The position numbers and the translations under genes are program-made. From Corynebacterium mustelae (GTDB lineage: Bacteria; Actinomycetota; Actinomycetes; Mycobacteriales; Mycobacteriaceae): a stretch of 64,000 bases of DNA. Shown piece after piece: positions 17,324-25,987 of this stretch. Below the pieces are notes generated by a model, which was given only the letters and a program-made list of their open reading frames with translations, did no database searches and was not told where the DNA came from. How positions within the stretch are numbered: the stretch's first letter is position 1; each line of letters opens with the position of its first letter. Location of the stretch: NCBI RefSeq assembly GCF_001020985.1, contig NZ_CP011542.1, positions 3,038,001 through 3,102,000 of the forward strand, read 5' to 3'.

Positions 17324-18184
17324 CTACAGCGCTTTGACCTCGGCGTATTGATTTTCGATACGTGGTTGGGTGCTGACAATAATGTGGGTGCGGCGCGAGC
17401 GTTTAATGCCACGTCGGGTCAATATAATCCCAGCGACCACTGCCACTGGCCAAAGCACCGGCAGGTTCAGCGCAATAAGTGCTGTCCCAACGAAACCACC
17501 CAGGATAATCGGGTTGACCTTGGTTACCAGCCATGCTGCCACTGGTGCTGCAATAACTCCACCGAGCATGAGCTGACCAATCGCAAAAAGGTGGGTGTCT
17601 AGTTGATCCCAGAGCCCAATGACAAATCCGATGGTTGCCGCGGTGGCGACCAGGAATTCTGCGGTGTTTACGGTTCCGATCACCCGACGTGGTTCGTCCT
17701 TTCCTAGTGCAAGTAGCGTCGAGGTTGTCATCGGCCCCCAGCCGCCGCCTCCGGTGGCGTCGACAAGCCCACCGACGGTGCCTAGCGCAACAATCATCGG
17801 GGTGGAATATTGCCTAGAGCTGGGTTTTCGGATGCGTCCGCGTGAGAACCGCCACAGCAAATTCGCACCCACTAATGCAAGAATGATGGCGGTTATTGGT
17901 TGGGCTGCGTTGGCGGAGATATGGGATAGCACGGTAGCACCGACACCTGCACCGACGGCGCCAGGAAGTCCGAGTCGGAAAACGATACGCCAGTTAACGT
18001 TGCCGAACCGCCAGTGCGCAAGACCGGAGGCTAGCGTTGTTCCCACTTCGGCTGCGTGCACTACTGCGGAAGCGTGGGCGGGGGTCATGCTCAGAAGGAG
18101 GATTGTTGTGGAGGTGACGCCGAATCCCATGCCCAGGCCGCCGTCGACAAGTTGGGCGATCGCGCCGGCTATCACTATGAGCAT
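17324..18184 (-). CDS. cysZ: TauE/SafE-family sulfate permease CysZ
   Basis: 286 residues, about 8 membrane helices in the TauE/SafE pattern (GGLGMGFGVTSTTILLL; GGWGPMTTSTLLALG). As the last gene of the cys operon it is the probable sulfate importer, as for C. glutamicum cysZ. Its ATG is preceded by AAGGAGG and overlaps the end of cysY by 10 bp. Assignment rests on operon position; the family also includes sulfite and sulfonate exporters. Confidence 0.8.
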   Translation of the reverse strand: MLIVIAGAIAQLVDGGLGMGFGVTSTTILLLSMTPAHASAVVHAAEVGTTLASGLAHWRFGNVNWRIVFRLGLPGAVGAGVGATVLSHISANAAQPITAIILALVGANLLWRFSRGRIRKPSSRQYSTPMIVALGTVGGLVDATGGGGWGPMTTSTLLALGKDEPRRVIGTVNTAEFLVATAATIGFVIGLWDQLDTHLFAIGQLMLGGVIAAPVAAWLVTKVNPIILGGFVGTALIALNLPVLWPVAVVAGIILTRRGIKRSRRTHIIVSTQPRIENQYAEVKAL

Positions 18185-18792
18185 TGCATCCGCCTCCTTA
18201 TTACCTCGGTCAGTTCTGTGATAAGCGGCGGCGAATAACTTATATCTGCACTCGGCGGGTGATTTTTCACCAACGCATCCAGCAATAAGCCGTGCGTGAC
18301 AAACAATGGCACAACGTGCACCCGCCCGCTCGGTAACCGCCCGCCACGCCGGGTTGCAAACACTGCGGTGCCGCCAATGGTTGCAGCAAGCTTTTCGACG
18401 CTCACATTCGCCGCTTCATCGCTAGATCCCACTGCATAAACCACTGGTTGGGCTCCGGCCGGGACCCGGCGCGCCAACAATTCCGCGATTTCTGGACCGG
18501 TTCCTAAATGTGGCCGTAGGGAAATCGGTAGATCGCAGGAGGAAATTATTTCTGGGACGTCAACCCGATGGTGGTAGGCATCGGTGAATAGCAACGGAAC
18601 AACCTGCGCCGAGTCGTATCCAGCTCGCGCGATCTTTCGGCAGATGACAGGCAATGTGTCTTCATGAAAATCCAGGTAAGAGGCGTATATCGGCGCTTTA
18701 GTGCGTCGGCTTACAGCTTGGGTGAGTTGCTGTATTCCCTCTACTGCTTTGGGGTGGCGGGAGCCGTGCACCAGCAACACGGTGGCAGTCAT
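18175..18792 (-). CDS. cysY: Sirohydrochlorin ferrochelatase-like protein CysY
   Basis: 205 residues of the CbiX/SirB class II chelatase family, which inserts iron into sirohydrochlorin to make siroheme, the cofactor of the sulfite reductase in this operon. Seen: metal-binding VLLVHGSRHP at the N-terminus and a second motif LLFTDAYHHRVDVP about residue 85. Overlaps cysN by 4 bp and cysZ by 10 bp, so translation is coupled. Confidence 0.8.
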   Translation of the reverse strand: MTATVLLVHGSRHPKAVEGIQQLTQAVSRRTKAPIYASYLDFHEDTLPVICRKIARAGYDSAQVVPLLFTDAYHHRVDVPEIISSCDLPISLRPHLGTGPEIAELLARRVPAGAQPVVYAVGSSDEAANVSVEKLAATIGGTAVFATRRGGRLPSGRVHVVPLFVTHGLLLDALVKNHPPSADISYSPPLITELTEVIRRRMQCS

Positions 18793-19946
18793 GTCACTAA
18801 TCCCGCCGCTAACGTGTCACCCGTTACAGGGTGGATCACTAGAAAAGCTCCGACTGCACCACGCCCAGCATATGGTTCCACTGGCAGCGCTGCTTGTAAG
18901 GCGACTGTGGTGGGCACGATTGCGTTGTGGGCGATGTCATCCGCAAAACGGGCTTTGACCGTTGCTGTGCCATAGCGAAGTTCCACCACCTGTCCGGCTG
19001 CTATTCCGGTTGCTGAGAGCCCCACGATTGTTGCCGATAGTTGGTTAGTAGGCTGCGGTGGGTTGATTGCCACCAGGTCCCCTCGGGAAAGGTCGAGTTC
19101 GTCTGCAAGGCGGAGGGTAACGGCGTCGCCGCGACTTGCGCTATTGACCGGCCCGTCGCTGGTGTCAATGCTGGTGATTGTAGTGGTTCCTGATGGGGTG
19201 GCTACTTCTTGCCCCACCTGAATGCTTCCGCTGGCGATGCTTCCTGCATATCCACGATAGTCGGTGCTGCGGATGACGTATTGGATGGGGAACCGGAAAT
19301 CTGATTCTTCGGCTTTTACATCAATGGTTTCTAATAGTTCTAAAATCGTCGGGCCGGTGTACCACGGGAGGTTAGGTGACGTTTCCACCACGTTGTCGCC
19401 GTTTAATGCTGAGATCGGTACCGCATAGGGATAGGTAATACCTAGTTGCGTTGCAATGGAACGGAAGTCTGCGTCGATGGTGTCGAAAATCGCTTGGTTG
19501 TAGTCCACCAAGTCGATTTTGTTGACCGCCAGAATCACCGTTTGTACTCCAAGTAGCGCGGCGACCGAGAGGTGGGTGCGGGTCTGTTCGATGACGCCTT
19601 TGCGGGCGTCGACAAGCAAAACCACTACATCTGAGGTGGAGACCCCGGTGACGGTATTGCGGGTATATTGCACGTGGCCTGGGGTATCGGCGAGTATGAA
19701 GTTTCGGTGCGCCGTTGCGAAATAGCGGTAGGCGACATCAATGGTGATCCCTTGCTCTCGTTCGGCACGGAGGCCGTCAACAAGCAACGAAAGATCCAGG
19801 CCGTCGAATCCTCGGGTGGCGGAACTGCGTTGAATAGAATCGAGCTGGTCCGTCAGTATGGATTTCGTGTCGTGCAGAAGGCGCCCCACGAAGGTGGATT
19901 TGCCGTCGTCGACGGAACCGGCGGTGCAGAATCTTAGGGTATGCAT
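18789..19946 (-). CDS. cysN: Sulfate adenylyltransferase subunit 1 (GTPase)
   Basis: GTP-driven partner of CysD in making APS from sulfate and ATP. 385 residues with translation-factor G motifs: GSVDDGKSTF (P-loop), DTPGHVQYTRN, and NKIDLVDY, then EF-Tu-like beta domains. It lacks the fused APS-kinase domain found in mycobacterial CysNC, consistent with direct APS reduction by the adjacent CysH. The start overlaps the cysD stop by one base (TGATG). Confidence 0.93.
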   Translation of the reverse strand: MHTLRFCTAGSVDDGKSTFVGRLLHDTKSILTDQLDSIQRSSATRGFDGLDLSLLVDGLRAEREQGITIDVAYRYFATAHRNFILADTPGHVQYTRNTVTGVSTSDVVVLLVDARKGVIEQTRTHLSVAALLGVQTVILAVNKIDLVDYNQAIFDTIDADFRSIATQLGITYPYAVPISALNGDNVVETSPNLPWYTGPTILELLETIDVKAEESDFRFPIQYVIRSTDYRGYAGSIASGSIQVGQEVATPSGTTTITSIDTSDGPVNSASRGDAVTLRLADELDLSRGDLVAINPPQPTNQLSATIVGLSATGIAAGQVVELRYGTATVKARFADDIAHNAIVPTTVALQAALPVEPYAGRGAVGAFLVIHPVTGDTLAAGLVT

Positions 19947-20860
19947 CAGAAATAACCTTCCTTTTTGCGATCCTCCATTGCGGAATCGGATAGTCTGTCG
20001 TCGGCGCGGGTCGCTCCCCGTTCGGTGTGAGTCGCGGTCAGAATCTCCGCTATCACCTCGTCCACCGTGGCGGCAGACGACTCCACCGCGCCGGTGCAGC
20101 TCATATCCCCAATGGTGCGGTACCGCACCGTTTTGGTTTCCACTGTCTCGTCGCCGCGCGGCCCACCCCAGTCACCGGCGCTTAGCCACATGCCGTCGCG
20201 GTTGAATACATCGCGGCGGTGGGCGTAGTACAAGCTAGGCAACTCAATATCGCGGGCTTTGATGTAGCGCCAAATATCTGCCTCTGTCCAATTAGAAATC
20301 GGGAAAACCCGGATGTTTTCCCCCGGCTGGTGCCTACCGTTATATAAGTTCCATAGCTCGGGGCGTTGACGGCGTGGATCCCACGCGCCAAAGCTATCCC
20401 GGACGGAAAACACACGCTCTTTCGCCCGCGCCCGCTCTTCGTCCCGGCGCGCCCCACCGATAACTGCCGTGTAGCGGTGCTCAGCGATGGTTTCGTTTAG
20501 CGGTACCGTCTGTAACGGATTACGGGTGCCGTCGGGGCGTTCTGCCAGTTCGCCCCGGTCGATCCAGTCTTGGACTCGTGCTACCCGAAGGCGCGCACCG
20601 TGTTTTTCGACGATCGCGTCCCGAAACTCAATCACCTCGGGGAAGTTATGACCGGTATCAATGTGCAGCAATTCAAATGGCATTGGGGCAGGATGAAACG
20701 CACGCCGGGCTAATTCGAAGACCACGACGGAATCCTTACCGCCGGAAAATAACAGGGCTACCTGGTCAAATTGTCCCGCTACCTCGCGGAGGATGTGGAT
20801 GGATTCGTTTTCTAGGTCTTTGAGGTGTTCGGACAGGATCGTGGTGGTTGGGCTGGTCAT
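19946..20860 (-). CDS. cysD: Sulfate adenylyltransferase subunit 2
   Basis: ATP pyrophosphatase subunit forming adenosine 5'-phosphosulfate. 304 residues. Seen: the PP-loop LLFSGGKDSVVV (about residues 35-46), HIDTGHNFPEV, and the C-terminal RYRTIGDMSCTGAVESSA and MEDRKKEGYF motifs typical of CysD. ATG with AAGGAG 5 nt upstream; 16 bp after cysH. Confidence 0.95.
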   Translation of the reverse strand: MTSPTTTILSEHLKDLENESIHILREVAGQFDQVALLFSGGKDSVVVFELARRAFHPAPMPFELLHIDTGHNFPEVIEFRDAIVEKHGARLRVARVQDWIDRGELAERPDGTRNPLQTVPLNETIAEHRYTAVIGGARRDEERARAKERVFSVRDSFGAWDPRRQRPELWNLYNGRHQPGENIRVFPISNWTEADIWRYIKARDIELPSLYYAHRRDVFNRDGMWLSAGDWGGPRGDETVETKTVRYRTIGDMSCTGAVESSAATVDEVIAEILTATHTERGATRADDRLSDSAMEDRKKEGYF

Positions 20861-20876
20861 GTGTGCTCCTTAACGG

Positions 20877-21641
20877 TTAGGTGTGTAGGCCGCATTCGGT
20901 TTTGGTGGATCCTTGCCACCGGCCGGACCGGGGGTCGTCGCCGGGTTCTACGGGGAATGTGCAGGTGGCGCATCCAATTGAGGGGTAGCCCTGCGTGGTC
21001 AGCGGGTGGGTGATTAGCTGGTTGTCTTCGATGAATTTCTCGGTGTCGGCAAGGCTCCAGGTGACAAGTGGTGAGACTTTTAGTCGCCCAGTCGCATCGA
21101 GGCTGAGCGCCGGTGCGGTCGTCCTCGTTGGCCCATCAGCCCGGCGCAGACCCGTGACCCAGGCAGCGTAGTTGCTTAACGACGCCGCCAGTGGTTCCAC
21201 CTTCCGCATTCGGCAACACGCTGTCGGGTTGGAAAGATACAGGCTCGGGCCATATTCCTCGTTTTGTTCGGCGATACTCAAGATCGGGGTTGCGGTGAGC
21301 ACATGCTGCGGGTACCTCGCCGCAACCTGGTTTTTCACGCTAAGCGTTTCCGGGAAGTGGTAGCCGGTGTCTAAAAACAACAAGTCGGCTTCTGGCAGGT
21401 GCCGGTGAGCTAATTCCGCCAAGACAGTGTTTTCCATCGACATGGTCACTGCCACCGGTCCGGGTGCGTGTTCGTTGAGCCAGGTGAGGATTTCAGCGGC
21501 GGGGGCGTCGAAAAGCGAATCCGCGTATCGGTTGACCAGGTCGGCGTTTACTGCCGCCACCTCAGGAGCAAGTGGAGTGGTGTGGCGGGTGCCAGCCGGG
21601 GAAATTGCTGGGTCTTTTTTCGTAATATTGAGCAGGTTCAT
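20877..21641 (-). CDS. cysH: APS reductase (4Fe-4S type)
   Basis: Reduces adenylyl-sulfate to sulfite. 254 residues: PP-loop variant VAVTMSMENTVL, LDTGYHFPET, the cluster-binding pairs CCRMRK (about 140) and CATCTFPV (about 228), and the catalytic C-terminal ECGLH. The two Cys pairs mark the APS-specific, iron-sulfur type, not the PAPS enzyme. The start overlaps cysX by 4 bp (ATGA). Confidence 0.93.
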   Translation of the reverse strand: MNLLNITKKDPAISPAGTRHTTPLAPEVAAVNADLVNRYADSLFDAPAAEILTWLNEHAPGPVAVTMSMENTVLAELAHRHLPEADLLFLDTGYHFPETLSVKNQVAARYPQHVLTATPILSIAEQNEEYGPSLYLSNPTACCRMRKVEPLAASLSNYAAWVTGLRRADGPTRTTAPALSLDATGRLKVSPLVTWSLADTEKFIEDNQLITHPLTTQGYPSIGCATCTFPVEPGDDPRSGRWQGSTKTECGLHT

Positions 21642-21877
21642 AGTAAATGTCCACGGGTCGAAAGGGAACGATGGAGCGCCTGGCTTGCCGATAACGCCGG
21701 GGCGGGTGAGTGCTGTGCATCGTTGGTGCCGAAAAACTTCACCTCAAACACTCGGCTGCAATCTATGCAATGCCAGGAAAACTCGGAGTCTTCTGCTGGG
21801 AACAACACCTCGGCCGCACAATAGGGGCAATGCAGCGGATGGTTACGATTCGGATTGGGTTTTCTTCGCATTCTCAT
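21638..21877 (-). CDS. cysX: CysX, small zinc-ribbon/ferredoxin-like protein
   Basis: 79-residue protein with four cysteines in two pairs (CPYC and CIDC) and a basic N-terminus (MRMRRKPNPNRNH). It occupies the position of C. glutamicum cysX between cysI and cysH, overlapping both by 4 bp. The spacing fits a rubredoxin or zinc-ribbon fold better than a 4Fe-4S ferredoxin; an electron-transfer role to CysI or CysH is assumed from context. Confidence 0.75.
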   Translation of the reverse strand: MRMRRKPNPNRNHPLHCPYCAAEVLFPAEDSEFSWHCIDCSRVFEVKFFGTNDAQHSPAPALSASQALHRSLSTRGHLL

Positions 21878-23553
21878 TGCAGATCCTCCTCCGCTGCCCG
21901 TACCACCCAGTCCCGAAACTGCTCACCGTCGCTGCGTTGCGCCTGAAACTTTTCGACCACACGCACCACATAGTCACCCAGTTCAGCACTGGTTACCTTG
22001 TGTCCGCGCAGCTTGCGGCCAAAATTCGGATCCAAACCCAGGGCCCCACCCAAATGCACTTGGAATCCCTCCACCCGGTTGCCCGCATCGTCGGTCACCG
22101 TTTGTCCTTTCAAACCAATGTCCGCCACCTGGGACCGCGCGCACGCATTCGGGCACCCATTGAGCGAAATCTTCAACGGGACATCCAGCTGACCCAGCCG
22201 GTCTTCAAGCTCATCCACCAATTCGATGGCCCTCGCCTTGGTGGTCACATGCGCAAGCTTGCAAAACTCCAAACCAGTGCAAGAAATAATGCCGCGCCTA
22301 AATTCCGATGGATTCGAATACAGTCCCGTCGCATCCAACGCCGCCGCCAGCGCGGACAACTGTGACTGATCAATGTCTAGGAACAACAATTCCTTATCGG
22401 TAGTAGTACGCAACCGACTGACACCAAATTCCTCGGCCACCTCAGCGATAGCGATCAGCTGCTCACCAGTAGCGTGCCCAACCGTGGGTTTTACCCCTAG
22501 ATAAAAGCGGCCATCTTTCTGCGGATGGATGCCGAGATGATCCCTGTTACCTGGGTTAATTGCTGCAGCTGGGCCGTCGACAAGCGAATAGCCCAAATAC
22601 TCTTCTTCCAGCACTTGCCGAAACTTCTCAATCCCCCACTGCGCAACCAAAAACTTCAACCGGGCGCGATTACGCAACCGCCGAAAACCGTAATCTCGGA
22701 ACACCCGGGCAACCCCGGCCCACACCTCAGGCACCTTAGCCAGCGGAATCCACGCACCTAAACTTTGGGCCAGCATCGGATTCGTGGACAACCCACCACC
22801 TACAAAACACTCAAAGCCGGGGCCGAACTCGGGGTGAACGCTACCGATAAACGACACATCCTGAATTTCATGCGTCACATCCTGGCGCGCATGGCCGCTA
22901 ATCGCCGACTTAAATTTACGCGGCAGATTCCGAAATTCCTCCCGCGGCAAATACTCCTGAATGATTGCGTCGATTGCGGGGCTAGCATCAATAATCTCAT
23001 CCGCAGCAATCCCAGCCACCGGCGACCCCAAAATCACCCGTGGCACATCACCGCACCCAAGCATCGTAGATAACCCATGCGCCTCCAATTTCTCCCAAAT
23101 AGCAGGCACATCTTCGATCCGAATCCAATGCAATTGAATATTCTGGCGATCAGTAAAATCCGCTGTCGACCGGGCATAATCCCGCGAAATCTCCCCCACA
23201 ACCTTTAGCTGCTGTGGACTTAACCGGCCGCCGTCAAAACGAATCCGCAGCATAAAGAATTCGTCCTGCAATTCCGTATTGCTTAACTGGCCGGTGTGCT
23301 CACCACCTAAATCCTGACGACGCTGAGTGTAAAGCCCAAGCCACTTAAACCGGGGCGCAAGATCCTCCGCCGAGATCGACGAGAACCCCTGCTTGGAATA
23401 GACCTCAATAATTCGTTCTCGCGCGGCTAGCACGTCTTCTTCTTGCTTAATCCGTTCATCGTCATTGAGAGGGGTGGCACCGTCAATCTTCCACTGCCCT
23501 TCAGGCTTTGCTTTTCGACGAGTTTTGGTCGGCGTTTTGGTTGGTGCAGTCAT
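21874..23553 (-). CDS. cysI: Ferredoxin-dependent sulfite reductase
   Basis: Six-electron reduction of sulfite to sulfide using siroheme and a 4Fe-4S cluster. About 559 residues with two ferredoxin-like repeats. The cluster/siroheme ligands are in CTGLEFCKLA and LNGCPNACARSQ in the C-terminal half. ATG at 23551-23553 is favoured because AGGAG lies 5 nt upstream; a GTG two codons earlier overlaps that site. First gene of the cys operon. The upstream region holds CTATTT repeats and an exact McbR-like box. Confidence 0.94.
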   Translation of the reverse strand: MTAPTKTPTKTRRKAKPEGQWKIDGATPLNDDERIKQEEDVLAARERIIEVYSKQGFSSISAEDLAPRFKWLGLYTQRRQDLGGEHTGQLSNTELQDEFFMLRIRFDGGRLSPQQLKVVGEISRDYARSTADFTDRQNIQLHWIRIEDVPAIWEKLEAHGLSTMLGCGDVPRVILGSPVAGIAADEIIDASPAIDAIIQEYLPREEFRNLPRKFKSAISGHARQDVTHEIQDVSFIGSVHPEFGPGFECFVGGGLSTNPMLAQSLGAWIPLAKVPEVWAGVARVFRDYGFRRLRNRARLKFLVAQWGIEKFRQVLEEEYLGYSLVDGPAAAINPGNRDHLGIHPQKDGRFYLGVKPTVGHATGEQLIAIAEVAEEFGVSRLRTTTDKELLFLDIDQSQLSALAAALDATGLYSNPSEFRRGIISCTGLEFCKLAHVTTKARAIELVDELEDRLGQLDVPLKISLNGCPNACARSQVADIGLKGQTVTDDAGNRVEGFQVHLGGALGLDPNFGRKLRGHKVTSAELGDYVVRVVEKFQAQRSDGEQFRDWVVRAAEEDLQ

Positions 23554-23590
23554 ATCCACTCCTAAAAAATCGAATTATCTGAACGCTAAC

Positions 23591-23653
23591 CGCACCAAGT
23601 AGTCTATTTCAAGCATACTATTTAGTTTTTTATTTATACGCTGCTAAATAGCA
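23591..23653 (-). promoter_or_regulatory. Repeated CTATTT sites in the cysI promoter region
   Basis: Two inverted repeats, ACTA-TT-TAGT (23617-23626) and TGCTA-AA-TAGCA (23642-23653), share CTATTTAG in opposite orientation with centres 26 bp apart. A third CTATTT lies at 23604-23609 inside a weak McbR-like box (CGCAC-N6-GTCTA). The layout suggests a sulfur regulator such as CysR or SsuR; neither motif was verified. Confidence 0.4.
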
Positions 23654-23712
23654 TATTTTTCCGTGAATCAAATTATCTAGCTCCATTGCTTGGAGGCAAT
23701 TAAATGTCATAA

Positions 23713-23728
23713 CAGACCAAGCTGTCTA
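23713..23728. promoter_or_regulatory. McbR-type operator box 1
   Basis: CAGACCAAGCTGTCTA fits (C/T)AGAC-N6-GTCTA, the C. glutamicum McbR operator. It lies 160 bp upstream of cysI on the divergent side, close to the first of the 106-bp repeats. Confidence 0.65.
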
Positions 23729-23827
23729 CAATATCCCATCGACGCTTCCCTAATTTCAGCTAAACCTCCCACTCAACAACACACGCCACCCGCACATCCA
23801 AGCATCCCAGTCACCGCAACCTTGAGA

Positions 23828-24167
23828 AGGGAAAACCACGCCGACAACAACGCACATCGCCCCGCGTCGACAAGCGACACCGCCAACCCATTACGACAGA
23901 CACGACCACCACGATCCTTCAAGTCGGAGATTCCTTCCCCAACGCCCAGAATCCCCAGCGACACTTACCTAAAAACCCCCAATCCCCGACCAAAAACAAC
24001 ACGCAGGGAAAACCACGCCGACAACAACGCACATCGCCCCGCGTCGACAAGTGACACCACCAACCCATTACGACAGACACGACCACCACGATCCTTCAAG
24101 TCGGAGATTCTCCTCGCGACCACACAAACCCCAGCGGCCGCATCCCCAAAACCCCCAATCTCCGACC
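23828..24167. repeat. 106-bp direct duplication carrying family A copies 6-7
   Basis: 23828-23933 and 24005-24110 are identical except for two differences near the middle, offset by 177 bp. Each copy ends in CAAGTCGGAGATTC, the left end of a family A element whose right end follows (AATCCCCGACC at 23981; CAATCTCCGACC at 24156). Each contains GTCGACAAG(C/T). The duplication lies in the 700-bp gap between cysI and the DUF559-like gene; no gene is evident in the gap. Confidence 0.85.
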
Positions 24168-24261
24168 GCAAGCCTGACCGCGACCACAACCTCCAACCCA
24201 ATGCACCATAGCCACCCCCGCGCCGCAGCTTTTATGCCCACGTAGAGGAGGCAATGACGCG

Positions 24262-25248
24262 ATGCGCTACACCCGTTTCGGAAGCTGTGTCGGCGTCAGG
24301 TGCGATACTTTTTGCATGTTCACAGATGCACAGAAAGATTTCATTTATCTACGTTCACTATCTCGTAATTTAATGCAAGCCAAGGAATTGGCGGGCCGGT
24401 CGCATAGCATTGTCACGCTTAGCTCAACCGTGGCGATGCCAATGAGATCGTTCGCGAATTTGAAGAGATGGCAGCAGTTTGAGACGCGAGTGCTAGCAGT
24501 GGCACACTCGACAAAACGAGCGGTGTTATGCGGAGTTGCGGCTGCGGCGGTGTGGGGAATTCCATATCTAATGCCGAGCAAGAATTTCAACATGGTGGAA
24601 TTGTGCCTACCGGGCAATACCTCCCCAAAGGCAAAAAGTCGATGGCAGCCTGGGACTTTGTACCGTTACGGAACATTGCCCGCCGAGCATATCACCACAG
24701 TCAATGGCATGCGCGTGACAACCATTGAGCACACTTTCATTGACCTCTTACGACATTTCGGCGAGCTCAACGCATTGGCGTTCATTGAGGCGGCGATGTA
24801 TAAGTTCAGATTGTCGAAGGCGAAGATAGTGCGCAATTTGTTGTCCATGCGCAATATTGACGGCCGGTCTCGAGCAATCGTACTCATGAAATCCGCCCGG
24901 GAAGGAATACAAAGTATATACGAGACGGTTGCACGGTTTTCCCTTGAAAAAGCTAACCTACCAGGCATTTCCTCGATTATTCCGCAGGCAGTTTTGCCGG
25001 AGCCGGGCCAGATTTACATCCCAGACCTACTGATAGATGGTTGGCTAATCATCGAGATTGATGGCGCCACAAAGTACCAGCAGAACCCCACCGTCACCGT
25101 CATGGCAGAGCGGGAGCGAGAACGATTATTACTGCGCCGGGGTTACACAATTCTGCGCTTTAGTCCCCGGGAGGTTTGGCATGAACTGGTACCGACAGTT
25201 CAAAACCTCCTGGAAAATCGGAAGAGAAAGGAGCTGCTGGCCGCTTAA
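24262..25248 (+). CDS. AbiEi-like / DUF559 endonuclease-fold protein
   Basis: About 328 residues; an ATG at 24316 would give 310. The N-terminal part looks like a winged-helix AbiEi-like region (NLKRWQQFETRVLAVAHS, then RVTTIEHTFIDLLRHFG typical of AbiEi). The C-terminal part has IPDLLIDGWLIIEIDG followed by RERERLLLRRGYTILRFSPREV, the PD-(D/E)xK-like core of DUF559/Vsr-related proteins. GAGGAGG precedes the 24262 start by 10 nt. No AbiEii nucleotidyltransferase toxin is adjacent. Role unknown; solitary actinobacterial proteins of this type are common. Confidence 0.6.
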   Translation: MRYTRFGSCVGVRCDTFCMFTDAQKDFIYLRSLSRNLMQAKELAGRSHSIVTLSSTVAMPMRSFANLKRWQQFETRVLAVAHSTKRAVLCGVAAAAVWGIPYLMPSKNFNMVELCLPGNTSPKAKSRWQPGTLYRYGTLPAEHITTVNGMRVTTIEHTFIDLLRHFGELNALAFIEAAMYKFRLSKAKIVRNLLSMRNIDGRSRAIVLMKSAREGIQSIYETVARFSLEKANLPGISSIIPQAVLPEPGQIYIPDLLIDGWLIIEIDGATKYQQNPTVTVMAERERERLLLRRGYTILRFSPREVWHELVPTVQNLLENRKRKELLAA

Positions 25249-25260
25249 ATCAAAACCAAA

Positions 25261-25366
25261 CAGACAGATCTGTCTACAATTAAATTCATGCTAAAAATAA
25301 AGCATAATGCGATAATTGGAGAATTCTACACACTGAGTACATTTACTTATCAGACTAAGCGGTCTA
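25261..25366. promoter_or_regulatory. McbR-type operator boxes 2 and 3
   Basis: 25261-25276 reads CAGACAGATCTGTCTA and 25351-25366 reads CAGACTAAGCGGTCTA; both fit CAGAC-N6-GTCTA exactly. Box 3 lies 52 bp upstream of the remnant reductase gene, marking it as part of the sulfur regulon. Box 2 is almost fully palindromic. Confidence 0.7.
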
Positions 25367-25417
25367 TAGTTTTGAGCATATCTACCAAAGCTCATTACCA
25401 CCGAAAGGGTTGGATCG

Positions 25418-25906
25418 ATGTCTCCACTTCGCATCGCAGCCGTTAGCGCCAATGCTGCTGGCCTTTATGTCGCTGACTTACTGATGCGTTGTGCCATGCC
25501 GATCACGGTAGACATCTTCGACCAGGCCCCCGCCCCGGTGGGGTTGCGCCCTAACGCGGCGCAGGCAAATACCAAGCAAACAAGCCGAAGCTCGGTGCGC
25601 GTCATTGGCAATGTCACCATTGGCGCCGATGGCGACCTGTCGATTGAAAGCCTCAAGCCTTTCTACGACGCGGTAATTGTCGCCGACTTCGCTTCGGAGG
25701 CGCAGGCTCACGGCGCGGTAGCGGCTGCGGTTGGTATCGCAAAGTCCAAGGCCAAGCAGGCCCTTAGCGACATTACGCACGCGCTTGACGCTCACGGGGT
25801 GGCGTTTACCGAGTGGCGCGATGCGCTGTCGCTGCCGACCGATCGGACTTTGGCACAGTGGCAGGAAGTGGTGCGGGTGGCACGCGGCGTGCCGGTTTGC
25901 GTGTAG
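25418..25906 (+). pseudogene. Shrunken ferredoxin/flavodoxin-NADP reductase (fpr2-like remnant)
   Basis: 162 residues with an intact frame and AAAGGG upstream. The N-terminus IAAVSANAAGLYVADLLM and DIFDQAPAPVGL follows FprA-type reductases, which read IAIVGxGPAGxYxADxLL and ..PxPxGLxR, about 450 residues long. The FAD-binding GxGPAG has become SANAAG, the NADP domain is absent, and the end (DITHALDAHGVAFTEWRDAL) resembles the family C-terminus. In C. glutamicum fpr2 lies at this place and serves CysI. Here it seems internally deleted without a frameshift and is probably not a working flavoenzyme; it keeps McbR-like boxes upstream. Confidence 0.65.
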
Positions 25907-25987
25907 TTGGACAGGTGATTGGTTTAGCCGCTGGTCGTATTAGAGTATGACTCGGACATATTCTTTATCAGTTGAAAAGGTTTGCTC

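Noticed and set aside
23690-24211. Open frame (173 residues) through the 106-bp duplication
   Set aside because: It is made largely of the duplicated sequence and inverted-repeat ends, has no ribosome site and Pro/Thr/Arg-rich composition typical of non-coding GC-rich sequence.
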